A stretch of 43,272 nt of DNA from CAYTLW01 sp964438735 (GCA_964438735.1 CAYTLW010000061.1:1-43272); one strand, 5' to 3'; positions 27,150 through 35,511 are shown, counted from the first letter of the stretch. The notes: generated from the sequence alone by a model not told the origin. Numbers and translations: made by a program.

Positions 27150-28584
27150 GCGCCTTCAAGGTGCCCAGCGTGGCGCCGAGGCCACCGCTGCGTTGGCGCT
27201 CGATCACGGCCCGCATCAAGTCGACCATGGATTCGCCGTAGGGGTACCACCAGGGCTCGACCTTGCGATAGCCGTCGACCAGGACCAGGCGCGGCCGGGT
27301 CATGTGCAGCAGCGCTTCGGGGGAGCTGGTCACGCCGGTGCCGGAGTCGCCGACGCCGGTCCAGGGCAGGTCGGGCACGGCGCCGGAGAAGGCGTGGTTG
27401 TTGATCCAGGCCATTCCCGTTCGGATGCGCCCCGCCAGGGCCAGGGCGCGCTGCTCATTGGCGCTCCAGACCGATGTGCCGAGGCCGAATTGGGAGTCGT
27501 TGGCCGCCATCACCAGGGAGTCGTCGTCCGCGTGTACCTCGAGCACGGCGATGGGGCCGAAGCTCTCCTGCCGCCAGGCCAGGCCGTCCCTGGGCACGTC
27601 GACCAGCAGGGTGGGGGCGACCGGCGCGTCGCCTTCGGGCAAGCCGCCGGTCAGGGCGCGCGCCCCCCGCTCCAGGGCATCGCTGATGTGCGCGATCACG
27701 GTCGCTTTCTGCTGGGGGGTGACCAGCTCCGGCACATCGGGGGCAGCGGCCTCCAGGCGCGCCACCAGGGCCTCCTGAAAGGTCTCGGCCACCTCCTGGC
27801 GTACGGCGATGCGCTCGACGCCGGCGCAGTTCTGGCCGGCGTTGCTCACCACGGCCCAAGCGATGCCGGCGGCGGCGCGTTCGAGGTTGGCATCCTCCAG
27901 CACCACGGCGCAGTCCTTGCCGCCGAGTTCACACTCGCAGACGATGCCGCGCTCTGCACAGGCGCCAGCAACCTTGCGGCCGGTGGCCGTGCTGCCGGTG
28001 AAGATCACCATGTCCGGGCCGGCCTCTACCAAGGCGGCGCCGGCGCTCCCATCGCCCTCCACCAGGCCAACCATGTGACCCAATGAGGCGCGCAGGCGCT
28101 CGACCAGCCAGCGACCGCTGGCAGGGGTCACCTCGGAGGGTTTGAGCACCACGCCGTTGCCCGCGAGCAGGGCGGGCACCAACGAGCGCATGGGGATGGC
28201 GACCGGGAAGTTCCACGGCGCGATCACCGCCACCACGCCACGCGGGCGGCGCTCGATCCACGCCTTCTTGCCGGGCATCTCCAGCTTGGGGATGCGGCCC
28301 GTGCGAGCGGAGAGCATGTCGGGCCCGTGTTTGCACCAGTACCCGAACAGGTCCGCGACCCCGACCACATCCGCCGACAGCGCCTCGGCCAGGGGTTTGC
28401 CCGTCTCCTGGGCGATCAGGGCGGCCAGCTCGTCGGCGCCGGCCAGCATCTCCCGACCCGCCTCGCGCAATCGCACGGCGCGCGCAGCCGGAGTCAACGC
28501 CGCCCAGGGTTCCGCCGCGGCGCGAACCTCGGCGACCACCGACGCTGCCATCTCGTTCACCGACACTTCGCCGCTTGTTGACAT
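27118..28584 (-). CDS. NAD(P)-dependent aldehyde dehydrogenase
   Basis: Oxidises an aldehyde to the acid. It is 488 residues, a standard ALDH length. The catalytic Cys is C253 in NAGQNCAGVERI, the general-base Glu is E219 in ELGGK, and the substrate Asn is in PWNFP (about 124-126). Cofactor-binding LKPSE and FTGSTATG are present, as is ESFGPI near the C-terminus. The tail of about 40 residues after the core (YRKVEPWWYPYG...) is long and basic. The substrate is not clear; similarity is to the broad succinate-semialdehyde/medium-chain aldehyde branch. It is divergent from a GMC oxidoreductase operon, which may supply an aldehyde from an alcohol, so the two could act in one pathway. The ATG at 28584 lacks a strong ribosome binding site. 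Confidence 0.92.
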   Translation of the reverse strand: MSTSGEVSVNEMAASVVAEVRAAAEPWAALTPAARAVRLREAGREMLAGADELAALIAQETGKPLAEALSADVVGVADLFGYWCKHGPDMLSARTGRIPKLEMPGKKAWIERRPRGVVAVIAPWNFPVAIPMRSLVPALLAGNGVVLKPSEVTPASGRWLVERLRASLGHMVGLVEGDGSAGAALVEAGPDMVIFTGSTATGRKVAGACAERGIVCECELGGKDCAVVLEDANLERAAAGIAWAVVSNAGQNCAGVERIAVRQEVAETFQEALVARLEAAAPDVPELVTPQQKATVIAHISDALERGARALTGGLPEGDAPVAPTLLVDVPRDGLAWRQESFGPIAVLEVHADDDSLVMAANDSQFGLGTSVWSANEQRALALAGRIRTGMAWINNHAFSGAVPDLPWTGVGDSGTGVTSSPEALLHMTRPRLVLVDGYRKVEPWWYPYGESMVDLMRAVIERQRSGGLGATLGTLKALKRRNRDLGA

Positions 28585-28700
28585 CCCAACCCCCGGTTCA
28601 GACCATGCCGCGGCAGGTGCCTGCCGCTCTTGTTGACCCGGCTTCCTTACTCGATCGTCGCCGATGTCGCCAGGGCCGAGACGTAACCGCCGGAGCGGTG
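28585..28700. promoter_or_regulatory. Divergent intergenic region between aldehyde dehydrogenase and GMC operon
   Basis: Probably contains promoters for both directions. TTGACC (28633-28638, plus strand) could be a -35 element, but no good -10 is at the right distance. An open frame of the downstream gene runs back through this region, but I judge it non-coding because a ribosome binding site and the hydrophobic core both begin at 28701. Confidence 0.3.
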
Positions 28701-29120
28701 ATGCTGTTGCGAGTCATCGACTGGACCCTGGCCGCGGCCTTCCCGACCACCGGCGCGCTGCCGGGGCTGGACCGTCTGGATACGCGCAAGCTGCTCGGCG
28801 AGATGCTGGCCAGCGCGCCGCACGGCTTTCGCATCGGGCTCTACGGCGCGGTCATCCTCTTCCTCATCGCGCCCCTTATCACCGTCTGGTGGCCCGTGCC
28901 GGCGTTCTTTCTTCCACGAACAACGCTGGATCGACATGCCGACAACATGGCCGGCCATCGCTTCTACATCGTGCGCCAGGCCATGCTGCTGCTGAAGACG
29001 GTAGGCGGCCTGGTCTGGGGCATCCAGCCAGAGGTTCGCGCCGCGCTGCAAATCAAACCCGTGCCGCCAGATCCCGGCACCTGGCAGCGCGGAGAATCGG
29101 CCGAGGGGACGGCACAGTGA
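28701..29120 (+). CDS. Small membrane-associated protein, possible partner subunit of the GMC oxidoreductase
   Basis: Encodes 139 residues from the ATG at 28701, which has GGAG 6 nt upstream; longer starts at 28605 or 28575 overlap the divergent gene region. One hydrophobic segment (AVILFLIAPLITVWWPVPAFFLP) is present. The pattern around it (WTLAAAFP near the start, a central FRIGLYG, then FYIVRQAMLLLK and a terminal I.PEVR) recalls the helical small-subunit domain (gluconate 2-dehydrogenase subunit 3-like). That domain is often encoded beside, or fused to, GMC oxidoreductases. I infer this from shape, not from firm motif identity. Its TGA overlaps the GTG start of the GMC gene (GTGA), so they are translationally coupled, which supports a physical partnership. 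Confidence 0.7.
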   Translation: MLLRVIDWTLAAAFPTTGALPGLDRLDTRKLLGEMLASAPHGFRIGLYGAVILFLIAPLITVWWPVPAFFLPRTTLDRHADNMAGHRFYIVRQAMLLLKTVGGLVWGIQPEVRAALQIKPVPPDPGTWQRGESAEGTAQ

Positions 29121-30652
29121 GCGGCCGCCACCTGTCGTGGACCGAGGGGCCGCCGGTGATCCTCGAGGTCGACTACACCGTGGTCGGCAGCGGCGCAGGC
29201 GGCTCGGCGGCGGCGATCGTGCTGGCCCGTGCCGGCCACACCGTGGCCCTGGTGGAGAAGGGCCCGTGGCGCGATCCGGAAGACTACCCCCACTCCATGT
29301 ACGGCACCCTGCGCGACATGTTCGACACGTGGGGCATGCGGGTGGCCATCGGCGACTCTTTCATGCCGGTAGTGCAGGCCAGCCTGGTCGGCGGCACGAC
29401 GGTGATCAACAGCGCCATCGTGGTGCGCACGCCTGGCGACGTGCTGGCCTCCTGGCGCGACGAGCATGGCCTCGGCGACGTGTTCAGCGAAGACGCCGTG
29501 GGCACAGCCCAGGATCGCATCGAGACGGAGTTGGACGTGGCGCCCACCACGTCGCTCTGCTTCGGCCAGACGGGCCAGTTGATGCTCGACGCCCTCAAAG
29601 CCCGCCAGATGGAGGGCCACCCTACGGCGCGCAACGTGCGCGACTGCCAGGGCGTCAACCAGTGCCTGCAGGGCTGCCGTAACCGGGCCAAGCGGTCGAC
29701 CAACCTGAACTGGATCCCCGAGTGCATCGAGCACGACACCACGGTGCTGTCCTGCGCCCGCGTCGAACGCATCTCGATCGAGCGCGGGCGGGCGGTGGGT
29801 GTGCTCGGCCGATTTGTTCATCCGGAGACGCGCCGCTCCGGCGGCAGCTTCGAGGTCCGCAGTCGCCGCGGCGTCGTGCTCGGCGCTTCTGCCACGGGCT
29901 CGCCGATCCTGATGCAACGCAGCGGCATCCGCCTGCCCTGGCTGGGCGAAGGATGGCGGGCCCATCCGGGCGTCGGCACGCTGGGCGTCTACCCCGACCC
30001 GGTCGACATGAGCACCGGCCCGTCCCAGGCGGTGGCCTCGCTGCACCATCGCGGCGACCTGGGCATCAAGCTGGAGTCGCTGGCCCTGCCCCTGGAGCTG
30101 GTCGCCGGCCGCATGTCCGGCGCCGGCCACGCCCTGATGGAGCGGCTGGCCGACTACCGCCATCAGGCCATGTGGGTCACCGCCGTGCGCGCCGAGGCGG
30201 TCGGCTCCATCCGGGTCGGCCTGCTGGGCGGCGTCAAGCTGAGCTACAAGCCCACCCGCCACGACCTGGAGCGGGTGCGCAAGGGCACAGCCCTGTTGGC
30301 GCGCATGCACTTCGACGCAGGCGCCACCTCGGTCCGGCCCGGCGTGGTCGGCCTGCCCTACGAGATCGGCCCCGACCAGGTCGGCCTGCTGGATGAAGCG
30401 CCGCTGGATAATCGCGCCTGGACGTGGGTGATCTCCCACCTCTTCGGCGGTTGCGTGATGGGCGATGACCCACGACGCTCGGTGGTCGGCCCCGATCTGC
30501 ACGTGCACGGCGTGCGCAATCTGCACGTGGTCGACGCGTCTGCCCTGCCGACGACTTTGGGGGTCAACCCGCAACATACGATCATGGCGGTGGCCCAGGT
30601 CATCGCCGAACGATTGGTAAACGAGGATCGCAGCGGCATCGCGGCCGCGTGA
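29117..30652 (+). CDS. FAD-dependent GMC-family oxidoreductase (alcohol/sterol type)
   Basis: Encodes 511 residues from the GTG at 29117, which overlaps the previous stop by 4 nt and has GAGGGG 8 nt upstream. The FAD-binding dinucleotide fold is at 23-50 (VVGSGAGGSAAAIVLARAG ending in VEKG). The GMC signature region includes LVGGTTVINSAI. A Cys-rich stretch (CQGVNQCLQGCRNRAKRST) is typical of the long-chain alcohol/cholesterol-like branch. The C-terminal active-site residues are H441 (SHLFGGCVMGDDP) and N484 (GVNPQHTIMAVAQ), matching the His/Asn pair of cholesterol oxidase. It oxidises an alcohol to an aldehyde or ketone; the substrate is unknown. No export signal is seen, so it probably works at the inner membrane together with the small protein encoded upstream. 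Confidence 0.9.
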   Translation: MSGRHLSWTEGPPVILEVDYTVVGSGAGGSAAAIVLARAGHTVALVEKGPWRDPEDYPHSMYGTLRDMFDTWGMRVAIGDSFMPVVQASLVGGTTVINSAIVVRTPGDVLASWRDEHGLGDVFSEDAVGTAQDRIETELDVAPTTSLCFGQTGQLMLDALKARQMEGHPTARNVRDCQGVNQCLQGCRNRAKRSTNLNWIPECIEHDTTVLSCARVERISIERGRAVGVLGRFVHPETRRSGGSFEVRSRRGVVLGASATGSPILMQRSGIRLPWLGEGWRAHPGVGTLGVYPDPVDMSTGPSQAVASLHHRGDLGIKLESLALPLELVAGRMSGAGHALMERLADYRHQAMWVTAVRAEAVGSIRVGLLGGVKLSYKPTRHDLERVRKGTALLARMHFDAGATSVRPGVVGLPYEIGPDQVGLLDEAPLDNRAWTWVISHLFGGCVMGDDPRRSVVGPDLHVHGVRNLHVVDASALPTTLGVNPQHTIMAVAQVIAERLVNEDRSGIAAA

Positions 30653-30663
30653 GGAGGGACGAG

Positions 30664-31284
30664 ATGGCAAACCTGCAGCAGATGCTGGCCGGCGAGCAGA
30701 ACATCGAGGCCATCGGTGAATACCTGGACGGCCTGGCGCACGACGAGCGGGTGGTACAGGTCACCTCGCTCAAGCCCGGCGAGCTGGCGGCCTTGTACGA
30801 TCGCGCCGATGGCCACGATGTGGAGTTGAGCCACTTCGTGCCCGACGACGTGGCGCCGGGCACGGAGGTCGTGCACCACGGGATCAACTCCCTGCCGGTC
30901 ATCGGCGGCACCTTCCGCAAGCGTTTTTCGCGCACCGAAGACAACGAGGCGCTGCTCTACGGCTTCAACGACAACGACGGATTCGTCGCCTCGATCGGCT
31001 GGTTCACCGGTCCCGGCTATTTCGCCGTGCGACCGCGCGGCTGCGACAACCCCGACGGGCGCACCGGCAGCGACCAGCTATTCATCGACTACTACGAGCA
31101 ACCCGACCAGGCGCCAGTGGCCGGCTGGCCCGATCCAAAGCCGGCCATGTCCTGGAGCGCCGGCCTGGTCTTTGGCCAGATGTGCGACTACATGTGGCGG
31201 GTGAGCGAGCACGTGTCCATCGGCGCGGCCTGGAAGAAGGGCAAACCCGTGGGCCAGTACTTCGCCCTGGTGCGCACCGCTTGA
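30664..31284 (+). CDS. Conserved-looking soluble protein of unknown function, third gene of the GMC operon
   Basis: Encodes 206 residues. The ATG at 30664 follows a strong GGAGG and lies 11 nt after the GMC stop, so it is in the same operon. It has no signal peptide, no membrane helix and no cysteine motif. The N-terminal 70 residues are helical and acidic. The rest is rich in aromatic residues (RKRFSR, YGFNDNDGFVASIGWFTGPGYF, WSAGLVFGQMCDYMWR), suggesting a compact beta-sandwich or barrel that could bind a hydrophobic ligand. I do not recognise the family. Its link to the oxidoreductase suggests a role with the same substrate, for example as a carrier or accessory factor; this is inference only. 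Confidence 0.8.
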   Translation: MANLQQMLAGEQNIEAIGEYLDGLAHDERVVQVTSLKPGELAALYDRADGHDVELSHFVPDDVAPGTEVVHHGINSLPVIGGTFRKRFSRTEDNEALLYGFNDNDGFVASIGWFTGPGYFAVRPRGCDNPDGRTGSDQLFIDYYEQPDQAPVAGWPDPKPAMSWSAGLVFGQMCDYMWRVSEHVSIGAAWKKGKPVGQYFALVRTA

Positions 31285-31661
31285 GGCGGCCGGGCGGCCC
31301 TCCTTTCAACGTTCCAACGTCCGAGTCCGCTGATTGCACTTTTCCTGGGCGCACCGATTGTGCTAGCGTCCTCTCAGGTTCGACGGCCCCACGCGGAGGG
31401 GCGTGAGACGCCGAGCCGATCGCCACCCAGCAAACATCCCAGGCGGAGTGAGCTGACAGGCGCACGAACGAACATCGACCCGACGCATGGCGGAACCGAC
31501 CGGAGTACGGTCCGGCGCCAGCAGGGAACCGGCCCACAGGGCCCGCAATGAAACGGCCAGCGAGCGCCCGCCGAACAACTCGGCCCCCAACGGCGATGTG
31601 ATCGCGCACCAGATGTGCGCCCCCCCGGCACGACCGGACCGGGGAACAAGGAGAACCACGA
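31285..31661 (+). other. 377-bp gap: end of GMC operon and long leader of the PHP-like gene
   Basis: No ORF here has a convincing start and composition. A GC-rich GGCCGGGCGGCC palindrome followed by CTCCTTT (31287-31307) may mark the end of the upstream operon. TGCTAGCGT (31361-31369) is a possible -10 region, with a weak TTTCCT 17 nt before the TAGCGT hexamer. That would give a leader of about 290 nt containing potential hairpins, for example GCCCC/GGGGC near 31383-31399 and GACCG/CGGTC near 31498-31513. A structured RNA is possible but not shown. Confidence 0.35.
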
Positions 31662-32885
31662 ATGGTTCCAACGCTTATTGACCTGCACGTACGACCCCCG
31701 AAGACCGAAGAGGGCGGCCACGATCTGCCGGCCCTGGCCAGCGCAGCGCGCGAGGCCGGGCTCGACGGCCTGGTGCTCTTCGCCCAGGACGCGGCGATTG
31801 ACGTGGCCGGCGCCGAGGACGTGACCAAGCAGTCCGGCGTGCACTTCTATGCCGGCGTCGAACTCGACACCGACGTGGGCCGCGTGCTCTGCCTGCCCGG
31901 CGAGGCCGACGAGTGGTATCGCGCCGAGAGCTGGCGCGAGCTGGCCAATGGAGCTGGCCCGGAGGCCTACCCCAGCGCCGCGCTGGTCGAGGCATTCAGC
32001 ACCCGTGGCGGCGCGGTCATCGTTGCGCAGCCATTCGATCGCGACCTGGATCACCCCTGCGCCGAGGCGGCGTTCTCCCAGACCAGCGGCCTCGTCGCGG
32101 TGATCGTGGCCAGCAATCCACGTCACGCCATGTCCAACGAGCGCGCCCTGAGCGCCGCCCGGAGCGCCGGGCTGGCCTGCGTGGCCGGTTCGGCATCGGC
32201 GCCCGGCACGGCGGCCTTCGGCAAGGTCGCGACCCTGTTTTCGACCCCGCCGACCAGCCAGGCCGCGCTGATCAAGGCGCTGCAAAAGGGCCGCGTCTGG
32301 CCAGCCGAGATCGGCTACCAGGTGAGCACCGAGCGGTCCAAGAAGCGGAACAAGAACAAGGAAAGCGCTCAGCAGCCCCGGGAGGCCAAGCCGCAAAACT
32401 CGCGCCGAGGGCGTCGCCGCCGGGGGGACGACGACAACCGCGGCAACCGCCTCGACCTGAGCCGCAAGGATCGGCCGCTGGACAGCCAATACGACAAGCG
32501 CCAGCCGGATTTCGATCCCATCGCCCGCCTGTACGGAAAGGACGCCCGAAAGGAGAACCCGCTGGGCCATCTCTCCCACCTCAGCGACGATGAGCTGGAC
32601 CGCATCAACGGCAATCGCACGCGCGGCAATGATCCCAACATCATGAGCCGGCCAGATTTCACCGAGCTGCGTGCCGAGCGGCACCACATCAGCCTGTTGC
32701 TCAAGACGATCGATCCCCATCGACACGACCAGAACGACAGCATCGCGATGCGTTTTGCGGTACACAACCTCGGCGACGGGGAGAACGCCGAATCCGCTCC
32801 GCCGCAAAACAACCGCGGCAACCATCGTGGCAACCACGGTGGCGGTCGCAGTCGCCGCCGCCGCAACCGCCGCCGCCGCGACTGA
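31662..32885 (+). CDS. Degenerate PHP-domain protein with basic Arg-rich tail
   Basis: Encodes 407 residues; AAGGAG is 8 nt before the ATG. Residues about 1-220 follow the PHP phosphoesterase fold: LIDLH at the start, GVEL near 70, AQPF near 120 and GSASAPGTAAFGKV near 185. Key metal ligands look lost: DLHxH has become DLHVR, and the usual GSDAH is GSASA. Hydrolase activity is therefore doubtful. Residues about 225-407 are hydrophilic, with basic clusters RRGRRRRGDDD and a terminal RSRRRRNRRRRD behind repeated NNRGNHRGNHGG. Such tails usually bind RNA or other polyanions. The gene converges on rnpB, 21 nt away. A role in RNA handling is a guess from the tail and is not supported by a known family. 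Confidence 0.8.
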   Translation: MVPTLIDLHVRPPKTEEGGHDLPALASAAREAGLDGLVLFAQDAAIDVAGAEDVTKQSGVHFYAGVELDTDVGRVLCLPGEADEWYRAESWRELANGAGPEAYPSAALVEAFSTRGGAVIVAQPFDRDLDHPCAEAAFSQTSGLVAVIVASNPRHAMSNERALSAARSAGLACVAGSASAPGTAAFGKVATLFSTPPTSQAALIKALQKGRVWPAEIGYQVSTERSKKRNKNKESAQQPREAKPQNSRRGRRRRGDDDNRGNRLDLSRKDRPLDSQYDKRQPDFDPIARLYGKDARKENPLGHLSHLSDDELDRINGNRTRGNDPNIMSRPDFTELRAERHHISLLLKTIDPHRHDQNDSIAMRFAVHNLGDGENAESAPPQNNRGNHRGNHGGGRSRRRRNRRRRD

Positions 32886-32906
32886 TTCCCAAGACGTCGT
32901 GACAAA

Positions 32907-33331
32907 CGCGAGTCACGGGTGGCCGTAAGCCGGGTTCTGTTCCATCCACCAGTCGCCTGATGAACGGCGGCGACCATTCGTCTGGGTGACCCGTTACCGG
33001 GCACCTCAAGCGGCCTACCCGAGAGCTCGAACCGGCTGTCCTCCAACGCCCAAAGGCGCTGCGCCCTCGTCGTGGCCTTGCTCCGGGTGGGGTTTACCGA
33101 GAGCGACGTCTCCGCCGCAATCCGTGCGCTCTTACCGCACGCTTTCACCCTTACGCCGCGGGCCGCCACACAAGGCGACAGCCAGGGACGCGGTTTGCTT
33201 TCTGTGGCACTTTCCCTGGGGTTGCCCCCGCCGGCCGTTAGCCGGCACCCTGCCGTATGGAGCCCGGACTTTCCTCCAGTGTTGCCTGACGGCTTCGCTG
33301 GCGGCCACCTGACCACCCGCGACTCGCGGGG
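32907..33331 (-). ncRNA. rnpB: RNase P RNA (bacterial type A)
   Basis: The catalytic RNA of RNase P, which removes the 5' leader from pre-tRNAs. On the minus strand the conserved 5' element GAGGAAAGTCCGGGCTCC lies near 33260-33279, the GGTAAACCCC element near 33086-33100, and the universal 3' element ACAGAACCCGGCTTA near 32924-32940. The ends are set by helix P1: 33311-33328 pairs over 18 bp with 32907-32924 (CGCGAGTCGCGGGTGGTC with GGCCACCCGTGACTCGCG, allowing G-U). About 425 nt, a normal type A length. A promoter lies just upstream (33342-33369). It is convergent with the PHP-like gene. Confidence 0.95.
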
Positions 33332-33341
33332 GTAGTCTGGC

Positions 33342-33369
33342 ATCGTAGATGTCGCTGGGGAAGAGTCAG
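33342..33369 (-). promoter_or_regulatory. Promoter of rnpB
   Basis: Minus strand CTGACT (33369-33364), 16-nt spacer, TACGAT (33347-33342). The expected start, about 7 nt further, falls at about 33335, matching the 5' end deduced from helix P1. Confidence 0.5.
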
Positions 33370-33415
33370 GTCTGCGGGTGGCCGGCTTGGAGCACCGCCG
33401 GCGGGTGACTGCGGA

Positions 33416-33444
33416 TTGCACCCCGGCGCGCTTGCGGCTAGGGT
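33416..33444 (+). promoter_or_regulatory. Possible promoter of the cyclophilin gene
   Basis: TTGCAC (33416-33421), 17-nt spacer, TAGGGT (33439-33444). Spacing is ideal and the position is about 30 nt before the gene start, but the hexamers are only partial matches. Confidence 0.4.
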
Positions 33445-33474
33445 GCGCCCCTCCGACCGCCAAAGGAGCACACC

Positions 33475-33984
33475 ATGGCCAATCCGACCGCCACCTTCGA
33501 GACCTCGCTGGGCGACTTCACCATCGAGCTGTACATGGATCAGACGCCGATCACGGCCGGCAACTTCGTCAAGCTGGCCCAGAGCGGCTTCTACGACGGG
33601 CTGCACTTCCACCGCGTGATCAAGAACTTCATGATCCAGTTCGGCTGCCCCCACTCGCGCGATCCGAAAAGCCAGCGCGCCGGCACCGGCGGCCCGCCGC
33701 ACGGCAACATCCAGGACGAGCACACCACGCGCCTGAGCAATGAGCCCGGCACCCTGAGCATGGCCAACACCGGCCGGCCCAACAGCGGCGGCTCGCAGTT
33801 TTTCATCAACACGGTCCACAACCCCTACCTGGACTGGTTCTCGCCCGGCGCCAGCAAGCACCCCGTGTTCGGCCGCATCACCGACGGCATGGACACCATC
33901 GCCAACATCGAGGCCACGCCCACCGACGGCCGCGACCGCCCGGTCACGCCGGCCAAGGTGATCCGCGTCACCGTCAGCGAGTAG
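33475..33984 (+). CDS. Cyclophilin-type peptidyl-prolyl cis-trans isomerase
   Basis: Catalyses cis-trans isomerisation of proline peptide bonds, assisting protein folding. It is 169 residues, a single cyclophilin domain without a signal peptide, so it is a cytoplasmic PpiB-type enzyme. Active-site segments are GLHFHRVIKNFMIQFG (catalytic Arg in FHRV), LSMANTGRPNSGGSQFFI and HPVFGRITDGMD. AAAGGAG precedes the ATG by 7 nt. It is transcribed away from rnpB and converges with the Cys-rich lipoprotein gene, with only 6 nt between the stop codons. Confidence 0.94.
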   Translation: MANPTATFETSLGDFTIELYMDQTPITAGNFVKLAQSGFYDGLHFHRVIKNFMIQFGCPHSRDPKSQRAGTGGPPHGNIQDEHTTRLSNEPGTLSMANTGRPNSGGSQFFINTVHNPYLDWFSPGASKHPVFGRITDGMDTIANIEATPTDGRDRPVTPAKVIRVTVSE

Positions 33985-33990
33985 TTCGCG

Positions 33991-35511
33991 TCAACTACAG
34001 GCAGCTTGCTGGTTCTTGCAGAACACCGACATGCAGGCGTCGCACTGCTGTTGCGTGCCCTGGTTGCAGGCCACGCCGCAGGACTGCTGGTTACAATCGA
34101 GCAGCTTCTGCAGGTCGGCCAGCCCCTGAACTGAGCCCTTGGCCTTGCACGCCTGGGCGCAGGGTTTGGTGGTGCAGCCGCTGGCGCATTGCAGGATCTG
34201 CGCGCAGCTGAACGTGCCCCCGGTGCACTTGGCCAGGAACGATTTACAGGCCTGATCGGCGCAGGCGGACCACGCCGGGCCGGTCTTGCCGGCGCACTTC
34301 TGGTCGGCGCAGGACTGCAAGGCGTAGAAGTCCTTGGCGCCCGTCTCCGAGGCGCTGGCATGACAGCCGTACAGACAGAGCGTGCTGGCGCCACAGTTAA
34401 CGAGACAGCCGGCCAGCTGCTGGCAGTTGTCCGCGCCCGAGCCGAAACAGCCCACCTGCTCCTTGGCGCAGTAGGTATAGACACAAAGCATGGCCTCGTT
34501 GGCCTTGCCCTGGTCGATGTAGGTCTGGCAGGACAGGCTGATGCACTGCTTGCGCTTGATGTAGTCCGCCTGGCCGGTGGCGCTGCCCTTGGCGATGCAG
34601 GCTTCGATGTTGACCGTGTCGGTAGGCCCTTTGGCGAACTGGTCGATGCAGGCGAAGATCTGGTTGCAGCTGAGCGTGCCGAAGGTCTTGTTGACGCACT
34701 TGCCGCCCTCGCAGACCTGACCGGCGGCGCAGGCCGGGTTGCAGCCAGCGGCGACGCAATTGCCGTCCTGGCAGGTCTCGCCCTTGTTGCACGCTGGCGT
34801 GCATCCCGCGGCCGGCGGCTGGCAGAGGCCGGCCTTGCAGACCTCGCCCGGTTTGCAGGCCAGGGGCACGCCCCAGAGCAGGCAGCCCTCGACCAGTTGG
34901 CAGCTCTTGTAGGCCGGGATCTTGTCCAGGCATTGCAGCTGGCCGATGGCCAGACACTCCCCGGCACAGGCGCAGCTGCCCTGCTTGCAGGCGTATCCCG
35001 GCTTGCACGGTTCGGCCGCCAGCCAGCCGCCCTGGAAGCAGAAGGCGGGCGATTTGTCGTCCAGGCAGGTCTTCTGGCCGACCGTGCAGGGAACGACTCC
35101 GCCGTCCTTGCCCGTGTTGGTGTTGATCTGCGCGATGTCGGCGGCCGTATCGCCGCTGCCGGCATCTGCGTTCGAATCTCCCGCGGCATCGCCAGCGCTG
35201 TCGACCGGGCCCGCGTCGGTTGGGCCGCCATCGGCTTGCACATCGCCGCCTGCGACGGTGTCACCGGCGTCGGAGAGAACGTCCTTGTCACCGAAGGAGA
35301 TGTCCGAGCCAGAGCACAGCACCGGCACGCAGGTCACCTTGTCCACACAGCCCTCCACGCCGGGGCAGGGAATGCACTCCTGGGTGAGTTTGTCGCGGCA
35401 GATGGGCTTGGGCAGCAGCGGTTTGCCTTCGCTGCCGCAGGCGGTCCATGTGCCCATCAGCAGAATGCAGGCCAGCAACGCCGGCAAGGCGGGCGGTGAG
35501 CGACTGGGCAT
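33991..35511 (-). CDS. Cysteine-rich lipoprotein with triplicated helical Cys module
   Basis: Encodes 506 residues; a perfect AGGAGG lies 8 nt before the ATG at 35511. The N-terminus is an export signal (PALPALLACILLMG) ending in TACGSEG; Cys at about 25 is the probable lipidation site, although the lipobox is not ideal. An Asp/Ala/Gly-rich linker (about 75-130) follows. Residues about 135-275 have short knotted Cys units (CKPGYACKQGSC, CNKGETCQDGNC, CAAGQVCEGGKC). Residues about 278-505 contain three similar units of about 65-75 residues (starting SCNQIFAC, NCQQLAGC, SCAQILQC), each with regularly spaced Cys in predicted helices. No enzyme domain is recognised. Like the lipoprotein at 148-2700, it is probably surface exposed. 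Role unknown; binding or structural. Confidence 0.85.
   Translation of the reverse strand: MPSRSPPALPALLACILLMGTWTACGSEGKPLLPKPICRDKLTQECIPCPGVEGCVDKVTCVPVLCSGSDISFGDKDVLSDAGDTVAGGDVQADGGPTDAGPVDSAGDAAGDSNADAGSGDTAADIAQINTNTGKDGGVVPCTVGQKTCLDDKSPAFCFQGGWLAAEPCKPGYACKQGSCACAGECLAIGQLQCLDKIPAYKSCQLVEGCLLWGVPLACKPGEVCKAGLCQPPAAGCTPACNKGETCQDGNCVAAGCNPACAAGQVCEGGKCVNKTFGTLSCNQIFACIDQFAKGPTDTVNIEACIAKGSATGQADYIKRKQCISLSCQTYIDQGKANEAMLCVYTYCAKEQVGCFGSGADNCQQLAGCLVNCGASTLCLYGCHASASETGAKDFYALQSCADQKCAGKTGPAWSACADQACKSFLAKCTGGTFSCAQILQCASGCTTKPCAQACKAKGSVQGLADLQKLLDCNQQSCGVACNQGTQQQCDACMSVFCKNQQAACS

Noticed and set aside
28575..28700. Upstream extension of the small membrane protein
   Set aside because: Would overlap the divergent dehydrogenase start and lacks protein-like character; GGAG sits just before the ATG at 28701.
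28664..29116. Upstream extension of the GMC oxidoreductase frame
   Set aside because: It lies out of frame over the small membrane protein gene; the GTGA overlap and the FAD motif position support the start at 29117.
31334..31363. Sigma54 (-24/-12) promoter upstream of the PHP-like gene
   Set aside because: GG and GC dinucleotides are present but the spacing is 12-13 rather than 10 nt.
32907..33331. Short open frames on either strand within this stretch
   Set aside because: The region is RNase P RNA; conserved elements and the P1 helix explain it.
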